Positions 53,000 through 64,000 of a stretch of 64,000 nucleotides of DNA are shown piece after piece. How positions within the stretch are numbered: the stretch's first letter is position 1; every line of letters begins with the position of its first letter. The notes under the pieces were generated by a model. It ran no database searches, was not told the origin of the DNA, and saw only the letters and a list, made by a program, of their open reading frames with translations. The stretch is taken from NCBI GenBank assembly GCA_013036095.1, contig JAAXCW010000007.1, positions 62,001 to 126,000 of the forward strand. The letters run 5' to 3'. The translations under genes were made by a program, and so were the position numbers. Source of the stretch: Vulcanimicrobiota bacterium. GTDB lineage: Bacteria > Vulcanimicrobiota > Vulcanimicrobiia > Vulcanimicrobiales > Vulcanimicrobiaceae.

Positions 53000-53991
53000 C
53001 GGCCAACTACCTTTATATAGCGGGTTTTACGATCGCCTTGGCGGCCGCTCTCTTTACCACGCCGCTCATCCTGCGGTTGGCGCATCGCGTCGGCATGTTC
53101 GACGTGACCGATGACCGCCGCATGCACGAAGAGCCGAAGCCGCGCATCGGCGGCGTGGCGGTCTTCTTCGGTTTCGCATTCGCGCTTTTCGTCGTTCTGG
53201 GGTTCGCGCTCTCGAGCGTGCGCGGCTTCCTTCCGGCCGACGATCAGCTCGCCGCCGCGCATAATCTGATCGGGCTGCTCTTCGGCAGCATGCTCATTCT
53301 TTGCGTCGGGTTGTGGGACGACATCATGGGCCTTCGTCCGCGCTATAAACTCGTCGCGCAGATCACGGTCGCGCTGATCTCCATGGCCTACGGCTTTCAC
53401 ATTGACTACGTTCACCGGCCGCTCTCGCACGATCCCAACGACTTCATCTACTTTCCGTGGTGGGTCAGCTACCCGCTGACCTTGCTGTGGTATACCGGCA
53501 TGATCAACGCGATCAACTTCATCGACGGCTTGGACGGGCTGCTCTCCGGGTTCACGGCGATCTCTTCGATCTTCTTGTTTGCGATCGCATTTACAAAGGG
53601 CGATCCGATCGTCGCGCTCGTCGTTATCGCGCTGGCCGGAGGAGCGCTTGGATTTCTGCCCTATAATTTCGCGCCGGCCCGCATCATCTTGGGCGACAGC
53701 GGCTCGCATTTCATCGGCTACGTCTTCGCGACTGTTTCGATCATCGGCACGAGTAAGACGGCAATTGCGGTCGGCCTGATCGCGCCGCTGATCGTGCTGG
53801 CATTGCCGATCGCCGACACCGCCGCTGCGATTTTCCGGCGCGCGCGTTCGGGGAAACGCATCAGCGAAGGCGATCTGGGACACTTTCACCACTTGCTGGT
53901 CTTTCGGTTCGGACTCAACGCGCGTCAAGCGGTGCTGCTGATCTATGCGATCTGCATTTTGCTCGGTGCCGCGGCCTTATATCTGGCATGA
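52996..53991 (+). CDS. tagO: undecaprenyl-phosphate GlcNAc-1-phosphate transferase (WecA/TagO family)
   Basis: This 331-residue polytopic membrane protein (about ten helices) of the MraY/WecA superfamily transfers a HexNAc-1-phosphate to undecaprenyl phosphate. Catalytic motifs are present: GLWDDIMGL with the DD pair, NFIDGLDGLLSG, LGDSGSHFIGY and the cytoplasmic FHHLL His motif. It would start synthesis of a surface or secondary wall polymer. It is followed by wecB, which makes ManNAc from GlcNAc, and preceded by a deaminase through a GTGA overlap. Confidence 0.92.
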   Translation: MTANYLYIAGFTIALAAALFTTPLILRLAHRVGMFDVTDDRRMHEEPKPRIGGVAVFFGFAFALFVVLGFALSSVRGFLPADDQLAAAHNLIGLLFGSMLILCVGLWDDIMGLRPRYKLVAQITVALISMAYGFHIDYVHRPLSHDPNDFIYFPWWVSYPLTLLWYTGMINAINFIDGLDGLLSGFTAISSIFLFAIAFTKGDPIVALVVIALAGGALGFLPYNFAPARIILGDSGSHFIGYVFATVSIIGTSKTAIAVGLIAPLIVLALPIADTAAAIFRRARSGKRISEGDLGHFHHLLVFRFGLNARQAVLLIYAICILLGAAALYLA

Positions 53992-55148
53992 GCGTACAGC
54001 CCCTCCGCGTGATGGCGATCTTCGGCACGCGCCCCGACACGATCAAGATGGCGCCCGTCGTGGCCGAGCTGCAGCGCCATCCGCACGTCGAGTGCATCGT
54101 CTGCGTCAGCGCACAGCATCGCGAGATGCTCGACGACCTGCTCGCGCTCTTCGCGATCCGGCCCGATCACGATCTCGACATCATGACCGAAGATCAAACG
54201 CTGACCGAGATTACGACGCGCGTGCTGACCGGGATGGAAGGCGTCTTCGCAAAGGTTCGTCCGGACGTCGCACTGGTGCACGGCGATACGACGACGAGCA
54301 CGGCCGCCGCGCTCGCCGCTTTCTATCAGCAGGTCCCCGTCGGCCACGTCGAGGCCGGATTGCGCACGAGCAACCCTTCACTGCCCTATCCCGAAGAGAT
54401 GAACCGGCGCATAACCGGCACGATTGCGTCGTATCATTTCGCTCCCACCCAGCTCTCGCGCGAACATCTGCTCGGCGAAAATGTTCCGAAAGAAAACGTT
54501 ATCGTGACGGGCAACACGGTCATCGACGCATTTCTGCTCACTGCCGCCCGCGAGGATTTGCCGAAGCCGCCCGGCTGGGATCGTATCGACGTGCAGCGTC
54601 CGATCATCGTCGTGACGGCGCACCGGCGCGAGAATCACGCGCACATGCGCGAGATGTGCGAGGCGATGCTGGAGATCGCGCGCATGCCTCAGCGTCCGCA
54701 GATCTTTTGGCCGGTGCATCCGTCGCCGCGCGTGCGCCCGATCGCTTATGAAGTGCTCGGAAACGAACCGGGCGTCGTACTCGTCGAGCCGATGGATTAC
54801 GCGCGCATGGTCGCGGCCGTGCGCGACTGCTCCTTCGTGCTGACCGACAGCGGCGGACTACAAGAAGAAGCTCCGTGTCTCGGCAAGCCCGTGCTCGTGA
54901 TGCGCGAGGAAACGGAACGCCCCGAGGGCGTGCTTGCGGGAACGCTGGAATTGGTCGGACACGGCGGCGAGAAAATCACCGGTGCGGCCGCGCGGTTGCT
55001 TTCGGACCCGGACGCGTACGGACGAATGTCGCACGCGCACAATCCGTATGGTGACGGACACGCTTCCGAGCGGATCGCGGCTTGGCTGCTCGCGCGTCTG
55101 CGGAGCGGCGATTACCCCGCGCCCTTCGAGGGCGGTCTTACGGAGTGA
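53988..55148 (+). CDS. wecB: UDP-N-acetylglucosamine 2-epimerase (non-hydrolysing)
   Basis: This 386-residue GT-B fold epimerase produces UDP-ManNAc for surface glycans. It has FGTRPDTIKMAPVV, HGDTTTSTAAAL, GHVEAGLRT, VTAHRRENH and the C-terminal DSGGLQEEAP with the catalytic residues of WecB/MnaA. The start overlaps the tagO stop (ATGA) and atpZ starts at its stop (GTGA), so glycan and ATP synthase genes are translationally linked. Confidence 0.95.
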   Translation: MSVQPLRVMAIFGTRPDTIKMAPVVAELQRHPHVECIVCVSAQHREMLDDLLALFAIRPDHDLDIMTEDQTLTEITTRVLTGMEGVFAKVRPDVALVHGDTTTSTAAALAAFYQQVPVGHVEAGLRTSNPSLPYPEEMNRRITGTIASYHFAPTQLSREHLLGENVPKENVIVTGNTVIDAFLLTAAREDLPKPPGWDRIDVQRPIIVVTAHRRENHAHMREMCEAMLEIARMPQRPQIFWPVHPSPRVRPIAYEVLGNEPGVVLVEPMDYARMVAAVRDCSFVLTDSGGLQEEAPCLGKPVLVMREETERPEGVLAGTLELVGHGGEKITGAAARLLSDPDAYGRMSHAHNPYGDGHASERIAAWLLARLRSGDYPAPFEGGLTE

Positions 55149-55339
55149 AAAGCGCGGCGGCGCTCGTCGCGGCCGGTTCGGCTTTTGCCGGCGGAGGCAT
55201 CGGCGGGCTGCTGATCGGGATCTGGCTCGATCACGCATACAGGACTCAATATTACGTGGTCGTCGGTCTCTTTGCGGGTGTCGTGCTCGGCGGCTACGTG
55301 GCGTTCCGAATGCTGCTGCAGCAAACGAACGCGTCTTGA
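55145..55339 (+). CDS. atpZ: AtpZ-like ATP synthase accessory protein
   Basis: This 64-residue protein has two hydrophobic segments with a Gly-rich turn (AFAGGGIGGLLIGIWLDHAY and VVGLFAGVVLGGYVAFRML), typical of AtpZ/AtpR-like proteins encoded ahead of F-ATPase operons. These are thought to help Mg2+ or Ca2+ supply or assembly. GTG 55145 overlaps the wecB stop; the next gene starts at its TGA (TTGA). Confidence 0.82.
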   Translation: MKSAAALVAAGSAFAGGGIGGLLIGIWLDHAYRTQYYVVVGLFAGVVLGGYVAFRMLLQQTNAS

Positions 55340-55716
55340 AGGAAAGCCCTTCTTTAGAATTGTACCGCGAGCTCAAGCGGTCGATGGCGCTGGGGACGTT
55401 GTTTGCCGTGACGCTGGCGGTCTGTGCACTGGCGTTCTGGAATCTCACCTTCGCCCTCGTGTTGCTTGCCGGCGCCGCCGCCGGGCTGGCCAACGCGCTC
55501 TTGTCGATGCATGGCAACGAAAGATTGCTCGACGGCCGCAACGTAGCGGTCTTCGTCTTAAGTAGTTTTCTGCGCGTGTGTGTATTCGGTATAGTTCCGG
55601 TGGCGCTGGCGGTTCGGACTCCTTCCCTGTGGATTCCCCTGTGGTACTTTGCCGGATTTTTTACGCCGCTCGGGTTGTTCGGACTCCTGCTCAGACGCGC
55701 AGATACACGAAAGTAG
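55336..55716 (+). CDS. atpI: ATP synthase protein I (AtpI-like)
   Basis: This 126-residue membrane protein with four hydrophobic segments lies between atpZ and atpB, the position of atpI. AtpI assists assembly of the c-ring. Conservation is low, as is usual for the family; NALLSMHGNERLLDG is the only clear hydrophilic loop. TTG 55336 overlaps the atpZ stop. Confidence 0.78.
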   Translation: MKESPSLELYRELKRSMALGTLFAVTLAVCALAFWNLTFALVLLAGAAAGLANALLSMHGNERLLDGRNVAVFVLSSFLRVCVFGIVPVALAVRTPSLWIPLWYFAGFFTPLGLFGLLLRRADTRK

Positions 55717-55719
55717 TTA

Positions 55720-56451
55720 GTGCAAGAAAACATAGGCGAGCACATCACCTGGGCGTGGCCGCTGATCGGCTCCGTTCATGCCGATACGATCATGACGACG
55801 TGGCTCGTCATGGGCTTTGCTTTGCTTTTCTTTGCTTGGGTAGGAGCGAGCTACCGCGCGGCGCGCGTCACGCGCCGACAGACGGTGCTCGAAGGCGTCA
55901 TCAACTATATCGCCGACCTTGCGACGAGCGTCCTGGGCCGGCAAGGCGAACCTTTCGTGCCTTTTTTCATCGCGCTCTTTCTCTTTATCTTCCTGCTCAA
56001 TCAGTTCGGCGTATTTCCGTTCAAAGTGCTCGGCCTGCCATTCGGCGGATCGCCGACCGCCGATCTCAACACGACCGCGGCTTACGCGCTCATGATTTTC
56101 GTCATGATCCAGTTTGTAGCGGTTCGCAAGCAGGGCCCAGGGTATTTTCTGCACATCTTCAAACCCTTTTGGTGGCTCGCGCCGATCAACCTCATTGAGG
56201 AAGTGGCGCGGCCGGCCACACTCGCCGCACGTCTTTTTTTCAATATCTTCGTCGGCGAGCTCCTATTCATCATCATCGCGTCGATCGTGACTGCGAAAGT
56301 GATGATCGGGCCCGTAAATCTTTCGCTTGCGGTAACGGTCTTGCCGTTTTTCATTCAGTTCTTCAATTTCTTCGTCGGCACCATTCAAGCGTTCCTGTTC
56401 ACGCTGCTCGGCATTGTCTACTTGTCGCTCGCCGTTGGCGAACAGCACTAA
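55720..56451 (+). CDS. atpB: F0F1 ATP synthase subunit a
   Basis: This 243-residue membrane subunit forms the proton half-channels. It shows FIALFLFIFLLNQFGVFPF, the DLNTTAAYALMIF helix and the essential-Arg helix NLIEEVARPATLAARLFFN. The C-terminal helix holds QAFLFTLLGIVYLSLAV. GTG 55720 follows the atpI stop by three bases. It is complete and of usual length. Confidence 0.96.
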   Translation: MQENIGEHITWAWPLIGSVHADTIMTTWLVMGFALLFFAWVGASYRAARVTRRQTVLEGVINYIADLATSVLGRQGEPFVPFFIALFLFIFLLNQFGVFPFKVLGLPFGGSPTADLNTTAAYALMIFVMIQFVAVRKQGPGYFLHIFKPFWWLAPINLIEEVARPATLAARLFFNIFVGELLFIIIASIVTAKVMIGPVNLSLAVTVLPFFIQFFNFFVGTIQAFLFTLLGIVYLSLAVGEQH

Positions 56452-56470
56452 CTCCAGGAAAGGCATAGCT

Positions 56471-56746
56471 TTGACTTCTCAAGCAATGGTTATCGGGTTC
56501 ACGCTTCTCGCATTCGGCATCATCATCTCCGGCGTGGCGTTCGGTTCGGCCGTCGGCGATGGAATCGTCGCAAGCAAAGCCGTTGAAGCAATCTCGCGTC
56601 AGCCCGAAGCTCGACCCAACATTTTTCTCTTCATGTTCTTAGGCGTCGGCGTGCTGGAGGCGTTTCCGATCATCGCGCTCGGGTTGGCCTTTTATATCTT
56701 GCTCGTCGTGGTGAACGTTCCCGGACTGCTCAAGGCGCTTCACTAG
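56471..56746 (+). CDS. atpE: F0F1 ATP synthase subunit c
   Basis: This 91-residue hairpin protein of the rotor ring has helix 1 GVAFGSAVGDGIVASKAVEA, the loop SRQPEARPN (RQP motif), and helix 2 with the ion-carrying Glu in GVGVLEAFPIIALGL. The Gln of helix 1 and the ES pair of sodium-binding rings are not seen, so proton coupling is likely. Start TTG 56471 follows AGGAAAGG; an in-frame ATG five codons later is an alternative. Confidence 0.95.
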   Translation: MTSQAMVIGFTLLAFGIIISGVAFGSAVGDGIVASKAVEAISRQPEARPNIFLFMFLGVGVLEAFPIIALGLAFYILLVVVNVPGLLKALH

Positions 56747-56761
56747 GCTACCGGACGCACT

Positions 56762-57190
56762 GTGTTCCTCAAACTCGACGGGACGTTCATCGTTCAGCTG
56801 CTCAACTTCGTGATCTTTTTCGCGATCTTGAACGTAGTCTTCATGCGCCCCGTCGCACGCGCTATCGCCAAACGCCGTGAGTACATCGACAGCGTAACCG
56901 GCGACTACGACCGCTATCAGGCTGAAGGCAACGCACTGCGCACGCAAGCCGAAGCGATCCGTGCGGCCGCCAGGCGCGAAGCCGAACAGCTTGCGGCGCA
57001 AGCCCGTGCCGAAGCTTCGAACGAAAGCGCAAAGCTTTCCACCGAATTTGCGCAGCGAGCTTCGGAGAAAGTGCGCGCGGCTCACGAGACGGTCAACTCC
57101 GAGGTGCAGGCGGCGCGTTCGAACGAGCAGCGTGCAGTCCAAGAGCTGGCCAACGAAATGTTCGCGCGCGCAGTCCCGGAGATCGCCTGA
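56762..57190 (+). CDS. atpF: F0F1 ATP synthase subunit b (first copy)
   Basis: This is a 142-residue peripheral-stalk subunit: one N-terminal membrane helix (FIVQLLNFVIFFAILNVVFMRP) and then a long charged helix rich in Ala, Glu and Arg. The FxxQLLNFxIxFxxL start is typical of b/b' proteins. A second b-type gene follows with a TGATG overlap, so the stalk is probably a b/b' heterodimer. Confidence 0.9.
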   Translation: MFLKLDGTFIVQLLNFVIFFAILNVVFMRPVARAIAKRREYIDSVTGDYDRYQAEGNALRTQAEAIRAAARREAEQLAAQARAEASNESAKLSTEFAQRASEKVRAAHETVNSEVQAARSNEQRAVQELANEMFARAVPEIA

Positions 57191-57678
57191 TGAACTACCA
57201 GGCGATCGCGGAATGGAGCCAGGTCGCTTCAGCTTTACTCTTCCTCGCGGTGCTCGTCTGGATGTGGTTGAAGTTCATTCAGCCGGCCGTTCTCGCCGCG
57301 CAAGCTGCGCAGAACGCGCGAATTAACGAAGCCGAACGTCACCGCGACGAAGCCAAGGCCGCGCTCGAGGGACTGCGGGGCGAAATTGGACAGGCGCAAC
57401 AGGACGCGGTAGCGATCAAGGATCGTCTAGGGGCGTTCGTTTCAGCGGAGCGCGAGGCGGTCTTACGTGAAGCTCGCGAGGCGGGCGAACGCGCCTTGCG
57501 CGACGCCGAGGGAGAGCTCGCTCGCGCGCGCGCGGCAGCGCGCTCACAACTCCGCGACGAACTGCTCGAGAAAGCGCTCGATCTGGCGCGTCAGACTGCG
57601 GCTCGCCGAATGGATGCGGCGGCCGATAAGAAGCTTGCGAGTTCTTTCGTGCGATCGCTGGAACGGAGCGACGGCTGA
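57190..57678 (+). CDS. atpF: F0F1 ATP synthase subunit b (second, divergent copy)
   Basis: This 162-residue protein has an N-terminal membrane helix (VASALLFLAVLVWMWLKFIQP) followed by a long coiled-coil-like helix (residues 35-150). It differs clearly in sequence from the preceding b subunit. Paired b and b' genes are known in photosynthetic bacteria and some other phyla. It overlaps atpF upstream (TGATG) and atpH downstream (TGATG). Confidence 0.88.
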   Translation: MNYQAIAEWSQVASALLFLAVLVWMWLKFIQPAVLAAQAAQNARINEAERHRDEAKAALEGLRGEIGQAQQDAVAIKDRLGAFVSAEREAVLREAREAGERALRDAEGELARARAAARSQLRDELLEKALDLARQTAARRMDAAADKKLASSFVRSLERSDG

Positions 57679-58220
57679 TGGCCAATCAAAAACTCGCGCG
57701 GCGTTACGCGACGGCAATCTTTCAACTCGCCTCGGAAGCCAATGCGGTCGAACAGGTCGGAAAAGAGCTGCGCGTCCTGAGCGACGCGATCGACGACAAC
57801 GCGAGCGCGCTGAACTTCTTCCTGTCACCGGTCGTCGATCGTAAGGAGAAAGAGCGCACGCTGGTGGCTGCATTCGACGGCAAAGCGCATCCGATCGCGC
57901 TGCATACCATGCTGCTCCTGGTCCGCAAACGGCGCGAAGGGTTGCTTCGTGAAATCGTGGCCGAGTACGCCGCGCTCGAGATGGCGGCACGCGGCGTGAA
58001 CGCGCTCACGATCACCTCGGCCAAACCGCTCGAATCCGGCGAATTACGCAGCGTCGTATCGCAGCTCGAGAAAATCTATGGAAAGAAGTTCGAAGTCACG
58101 CAGATCGTTCAGCCAGGCCTGATCGGCGGGCTGCGTATCCTCATGGGCGACCGGCGCGTCGACGGTTCGGTCGAAGGCCGTTTTCAAGAATTAGCTCGCA
58201 CTCTTTTCGCTAGGAATTAG
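57678..58220 (+). CDS. atpH: F0F1 ATP synthase subunit delta
   Basis: This 180-residue subunit connects the stalk to the top of F1. It begins [14 protein letters not shown], with [16 protein letters not shown] and a C-terminal [29 protein letters not shown], the OSCP/delta signature. Spacing to atpA is two bases. Confidence 0.95.
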   Translation: MANQKLARRYATAIFQLASEANAVEQVGKELRVLSDAIDDNASALNFFLSPVVDRKEKERTLVAAFDGKAHPIALHTMLLLVRKRREGLLREIVAEYAALEMAARGVNALTITSAKPLESGELRSVVSQLEKIYGKKFEVTQIVQPGLIGGLRILMGDRRVDGSVEGRFQELARTLFARN

Positions 58221-58222
58221 GA

Positions 58223-59721
<1,499 letters not shown>

Positions 59722-59722
<1 letters not shown>

Positions 59723-60585
59723 TGGCATCGGTAAAGGATCTTCGGGGACGGATTAGGTCCCTGAAGAACACGCAGCAGATCACCAAGGCGATGAAGCAAG
59801 TTGCGGCCGCCAAAATCCGGCGTGCCGAGATGGCGCAGAAGCAAGCACGCCCGTATGCCGACGCGCTTGGCGAGATGCTGCAAGACTTGATCGCTACTTC
59901 GGCAAGCATCGATCATCCGTTCATGAATCCCGGCAAAGCGGGCGTGCCTTCGGGCGTGATTCTCATGACGGCGGACAAGGGACTGGCCGGCGCGTTCAAT
60001 TCGAACGTGATTCGCGAAGCCGAGCGATATTGGCGTCAGCATAGCGACGCACGTTTTTACACCGTCGGGATTAAAGCTCGAAACGCGGTGCGCCGCTGGG
60101 GACTAGGAGATCGGCCGGCCTGGCCCCTGAACGCGCCGTCCAAACTGCAAACGGCGCACGAGCTCGCACAGAGCGTCACCGCCGATTTTACGGCCGGAGA
60201 GATCGGCGACATTACACTGGTTTCTTCCAAGCACGTTTCCATGATGGTGCAGCGCCCCGAGATGCGGCAGCTCGTTCCAATCGAGCGCGAAGCTGCCGCT
60301 CCTAAGGATGCGGGACCCCGCGGAGCGGTCGAGATTGTGCCTTCACCGGAGTTCGTACTTTCAAAGCTCTTGCCAAAATATCTGGAGTTCACGCTGTTTT
60401 CGGCGATGCTCGAAACCGATGCGTCGTTCTACGCGGCTCAGCTGCTCGCGATGAACAACGCGACCGAAAACGCCGGCAAACTGATCGACGAACTAACGAT
60501 CGCGATGAACAATGCCCGTCAAGCGGCAATCACGAAGGAGCTCTTAGAGATCGTTTCCGGAGCTGAGGCATTAACAGGTACATGA
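59722..60585 (+). CDS. atpG: F0F1 ATP synthase subunit gamma
   Basis: This 287-residue central-shaft subunit has the N-terminal coiled-coil KDLRGRIRSLKNTQQITKAMKQVAAAK and MTADKGLAGAFNSNV. The C-terminal helix carries the signature ASFYAAQLLAMNNATENAGKLI. Its start overlaps the atpA stop (TAATG). An unusually long 196-bp gap with a large palindrome separates it from atpD. Confidence 0.96.
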
Positions 60586-60602
60586 TTTTACATAGTGATC
60601 TT

Positions 60603-60751
60603 CGTTCGGTTGGCGTCTCGTTTCGTTGGGCGGGCTGCGTTTTCGCGCCGGAGCCATGGATGGCGGGAGGCGCCGAAAACGCGCAGGGAGCGCTCCGACA
60701 GGACGTCGGATCGCGACCGTTCGCCGAACGAAATGGGACGCCGACCGAACG
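60603..60751. repeat. 150-nt imperfect palindrome between atpG and atpD
   Basis: The arms 60603-60632 and 60722-60751 are 30 nt each and pair at 26 Watson-Crick and 3 G-U positions, with one mismatch. Inside, GCGTTTTCG (60637-60645) pairs with CGAAAACGC (60674-60682) and continues with CGCC/GGCG past a one-base bulge; its loop holds GCCA-TGGA-TGGC. A second short inverted repeat, GAGCGCTC, lies near 60690. The whole makes a long branched hairpin in the operon mRNA. It could be a MITE-like insertion, an RNase III processing site or a regulatory RNA. No coding frame here is convincing. Confidence 0.8.
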
Positions 60752-60772
60752 CCGCAACGATACCAAAAGTAA

Positions 60773-62637
<1,865 letters not shown>

Positions 62638-62658
62638 CCTTCCGGCGAAACACCTAAC

Positions 62659-63156
62659 GTGGCGCATACTCCGGGCTGGACGAAGTTAGCCGGACCTGCG
62701 CTGGAGCTCGCGGCTCTGGCGTTCGGCTCGTTTGCCATGGAATTGGCGAACGGATCCGCGCCCAAACCCAAGGCGTCGCCTGAGCGCCGCGTTCCCGCGG
62801 CCGAACCCGCCGCGGCGGTGCGGCCCGTGCAGCCGGTGCAATCCAAGCGTGAGAGCGGCCCTCAAGACTTTCTCTTTGAAATTCCCGACGAAGGCGCGAA
62901 CTTCTACCGCGCTTCCGATGCGACCGCGGAACTGGTTGCGGGTTTGTATTCGGACGGACGGATCAGGCTCGCCGACTCCGGCGGGCGACGTTTCGCCGGC
63001 GCGCTCATCGGCGGACACGCCGATCTGCTGGAGCTGCAGCGCAATGAATGGAGCGAAGTTTTCTTGCGCGTGACGCCGACCGGGCGCATGCAGCTCGAGC
63101 TGCGCGGCGGACCGTACGACGCGCACGTTCTCACGTGCGAGCCGTTGCAGCAATGA
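62659..63156 (+). CDS. hypothetical protein between atpC and murA
   Basis: This is a 165-residue protein from GTG 62659. An N-terminal hydrophobic stretch (about residues 12-30) is followed by a Pro/Ala/Lys linker (about 32-65). A compact C-terminal domain (about 68-160) then holds FLFEIPDEGANFYRA, ELVAGLYSDGRIRLADSGG and MQLELRGGPYDAHV. The hydrophobic stretch could be a membrane anchor. I recognise no family. It is joined to murA by an ATGA overlap, so it is likely a real gene. Confidence 0.68.
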   Translation: MAHTPGWTKLAGPALELAALAFGSFAMELANGSAPKPKASPERRVPAAEPAAAVRPVQPVQSKRESGPQDFLFEIPDEGANFYRASDATAELVAGLYSDGRIRLADSGGRRFAGALIGGHADLLELQRNEWSEVFLRVTPTGRMQLELRGGPYDAHVLTCEPLQQ

Positions 63157-64000
63157 ATACTTTAGACAGGCTCGAGACGACGCTGCGCGTGCGCGGCGGT
63201 TCGCAGCTTGAAGGTGCGATCGCTACGCACGGCGCGAAAAACGCCGCGCTCCCGATCATGGCGGCCGCGCTGCTGGCCAAAGGCAAAGTGACGCTGCACC
63301 GGGTGCCGCGCATCACCGACGTCTCCGTGATGTGGTCGCTGCTCGAAGCGCTCGGTGCGCGTTTGCGGTACGAGGGCGAAGGCAGCGTGACGATCGACGC
63401 TTCCAACGTCGCGCTTATCCGAGCGCCGTACACGCTCGTTCGCAAGCTTGCCGCGTCGTTCGATCTCGTCGGTCCGTTGATCGGCCGGTTCGGCCGCGCG
63501 GAAGTTCCCCTTCCCGGCGGCTGCGTGTTGGGAACGCGCGCGACCGATATGCACGAGCAGGCGTTTTTAGCGCTCGGATGCGACGTCAAAAACAAGGGCG
63601 GCTACTTCATCGCCACGGCCAAGAAGCGCCGGCTGCAAGGCGCTGACATCGAGTTCCGCACGCCCAGCGTCGGCGCGACGAAGAATGCGCTGCTGGCTGC
63701 GGTGGTTGCCGAGGGCACGACGACCGTCCGAAATGCCGCGATGGAACCTGAAGTCGTCGACCTCGCCAACTTCCTGATCGCGATGGGCGCGAAGATCCGC
63801 GGCATCGCTTCCGATACGCTGGTCATCGACGGCGTGAACGAGCTGCACGGCGTCGAGTACGAGATCATTCCGGATCGCATCGTAACCGGCACGCTGCTGC
63901 TTTGCGGCGCGAGCACGCGCGGCGACGTAACGGTAAAGCGCTGTCAGCCCGATCATCTTCACGCGCTCAGTTTGAAACTACAAGAGTGCGGCGCGGAAGT
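63153..64000 (+). CDS. murA: UDP-N-acetylglucosamine 1-carboxyvinyltransferase, 5' part
   Basis: MurA transfers enolpyruvate to UDP-GlcNAc, the first committed step of peptidoglycan synthesis. The N-terminus RVRGGSQLEGAIATHGAKNAALPIMAAALLAKG, the TDVSVM segment, and the catalytic Cys in LPGGCVLGTRATDMHEQAF (the fosfomycin target position) are present. The gene runs off the window after about 282 codons. Placement after atpC matches the order in Bacillus. Confidence 0.95.
   Translation, partial: MNTLDRLETTLRVRGGSQLEGAIATHGAKNAALPIMAAALLAKGKVTLHRVPRITDVSVMWSLLEALGARLRYEGEGSVTIDASNVALIRAPYTLVRKLAASFDLVGPLIGRFGRAEVPLPGGCVLGTRATDMHEQAFLALGCDVKNKGGYFIATAKKRRLQGADIEFRTPSVGATKNALLAAVVAEGTTTVRNAAMEPEVVDLANFLIAMGAKIRGIASDTLVIDGVNELHGVEYEIIPDRIVTGTLLLCGASTRGDVTVKRCQPDHLHALSLKLQECGAE

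Overview
The window is a GC-rich (about 60%), very tightly packed bacterial chromosome segment of core genes. Neighbouring genes are often joined by ATGA/GTGA/TTGA overlaps. No phage, IS element, CRISPR array, rRNA or tRNA gene was seen. Heptose and glycosyltransferase genes, an LpxB-like protein and several lipoproteins suggest a diderm cell. Gene order (rpiB-glyA-upp-deaminase-tagO/wecB-atp-murA, rpmA-obgE-nadD, maf-mreCD-mrdA) and an L27 with a Prp-type leader resemble Firmicutes. I infer a deep Terrabacteria-type diderm, perhaps Eremiobacterota (WPS-2); this placement is inference only.

Layout. 1-3.0 kb (+): 3' end of parB, thiE, thiD, trpS. 7.9-3.0 kb (-): a formate dehydrogenase operon (fdnG with an in-frame UGA read as selenocysteine, the four-cluster FeS subunit, and an NrfD membrane subunit). 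8-16 kb: a PBP4-type carboxypeptidase, a secreted alpha/beta hydrolase, a class I aminotransferase, and an unusual 1068-residue Ig-like repeat protein with a small membrane partner. 22.3-15.9 kb (-): rpmA, obgE, nadD, a DUF3465 lipoprotein, maf, mreC, mreD, mrdA. 22.4-29.9 kb (+): fabF, rnc, smc, purH and a VOC protein. A fused permease/DUF1980 membrane protein (-) follows.

31-42.4 kb (+): hisS, accB, then heptose synthesis (gmhA, split hldE kinase and nucleotidyltransferase), an LpxB-like protein, five alternating GT2/GT9 glycosyltransferases, and aspS. 49.0-42.6 kb (-): a zinc-peptidase-like protein, a tiny acidic protein, then a dipeptide/N-acyl amino acid epimerase, a DUF1611 protein, a peptide-binding lipoprotein, a C39-like peptidase, trmL and a uracil-DNA glycosylase. 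The first part looks like a murein-peptide or D-glutamate catabolic unit. At 49.05-49.25 kb lies a strong candidate 6S RNA.

50-64 kb (+): one long co-directional block of rpiB, glyA, upp, a dCMP deaminase, a WecA/TagO enzyme, wecB, the complete F-type ATP synthase operon (atpZ, atpI, B, E, two b-type subunits, H, A, G, D, C), a hypothetical gene and the 5' part of murA.

Main surprises: the selenoprotein formate dehydrogenase; several genes (smc, maf, mreC, thiE) whose conserved N-termini have no ATG/GTG/TTG start available; a 150-nt imperfect palindrome between atpG and atpD; a REP-like repeat translated in frame inside atpD; the 6S RNA candidate whose 3' strand is antisense to the end of a coding gene; and the D-glutamate/murein-peptide operon.
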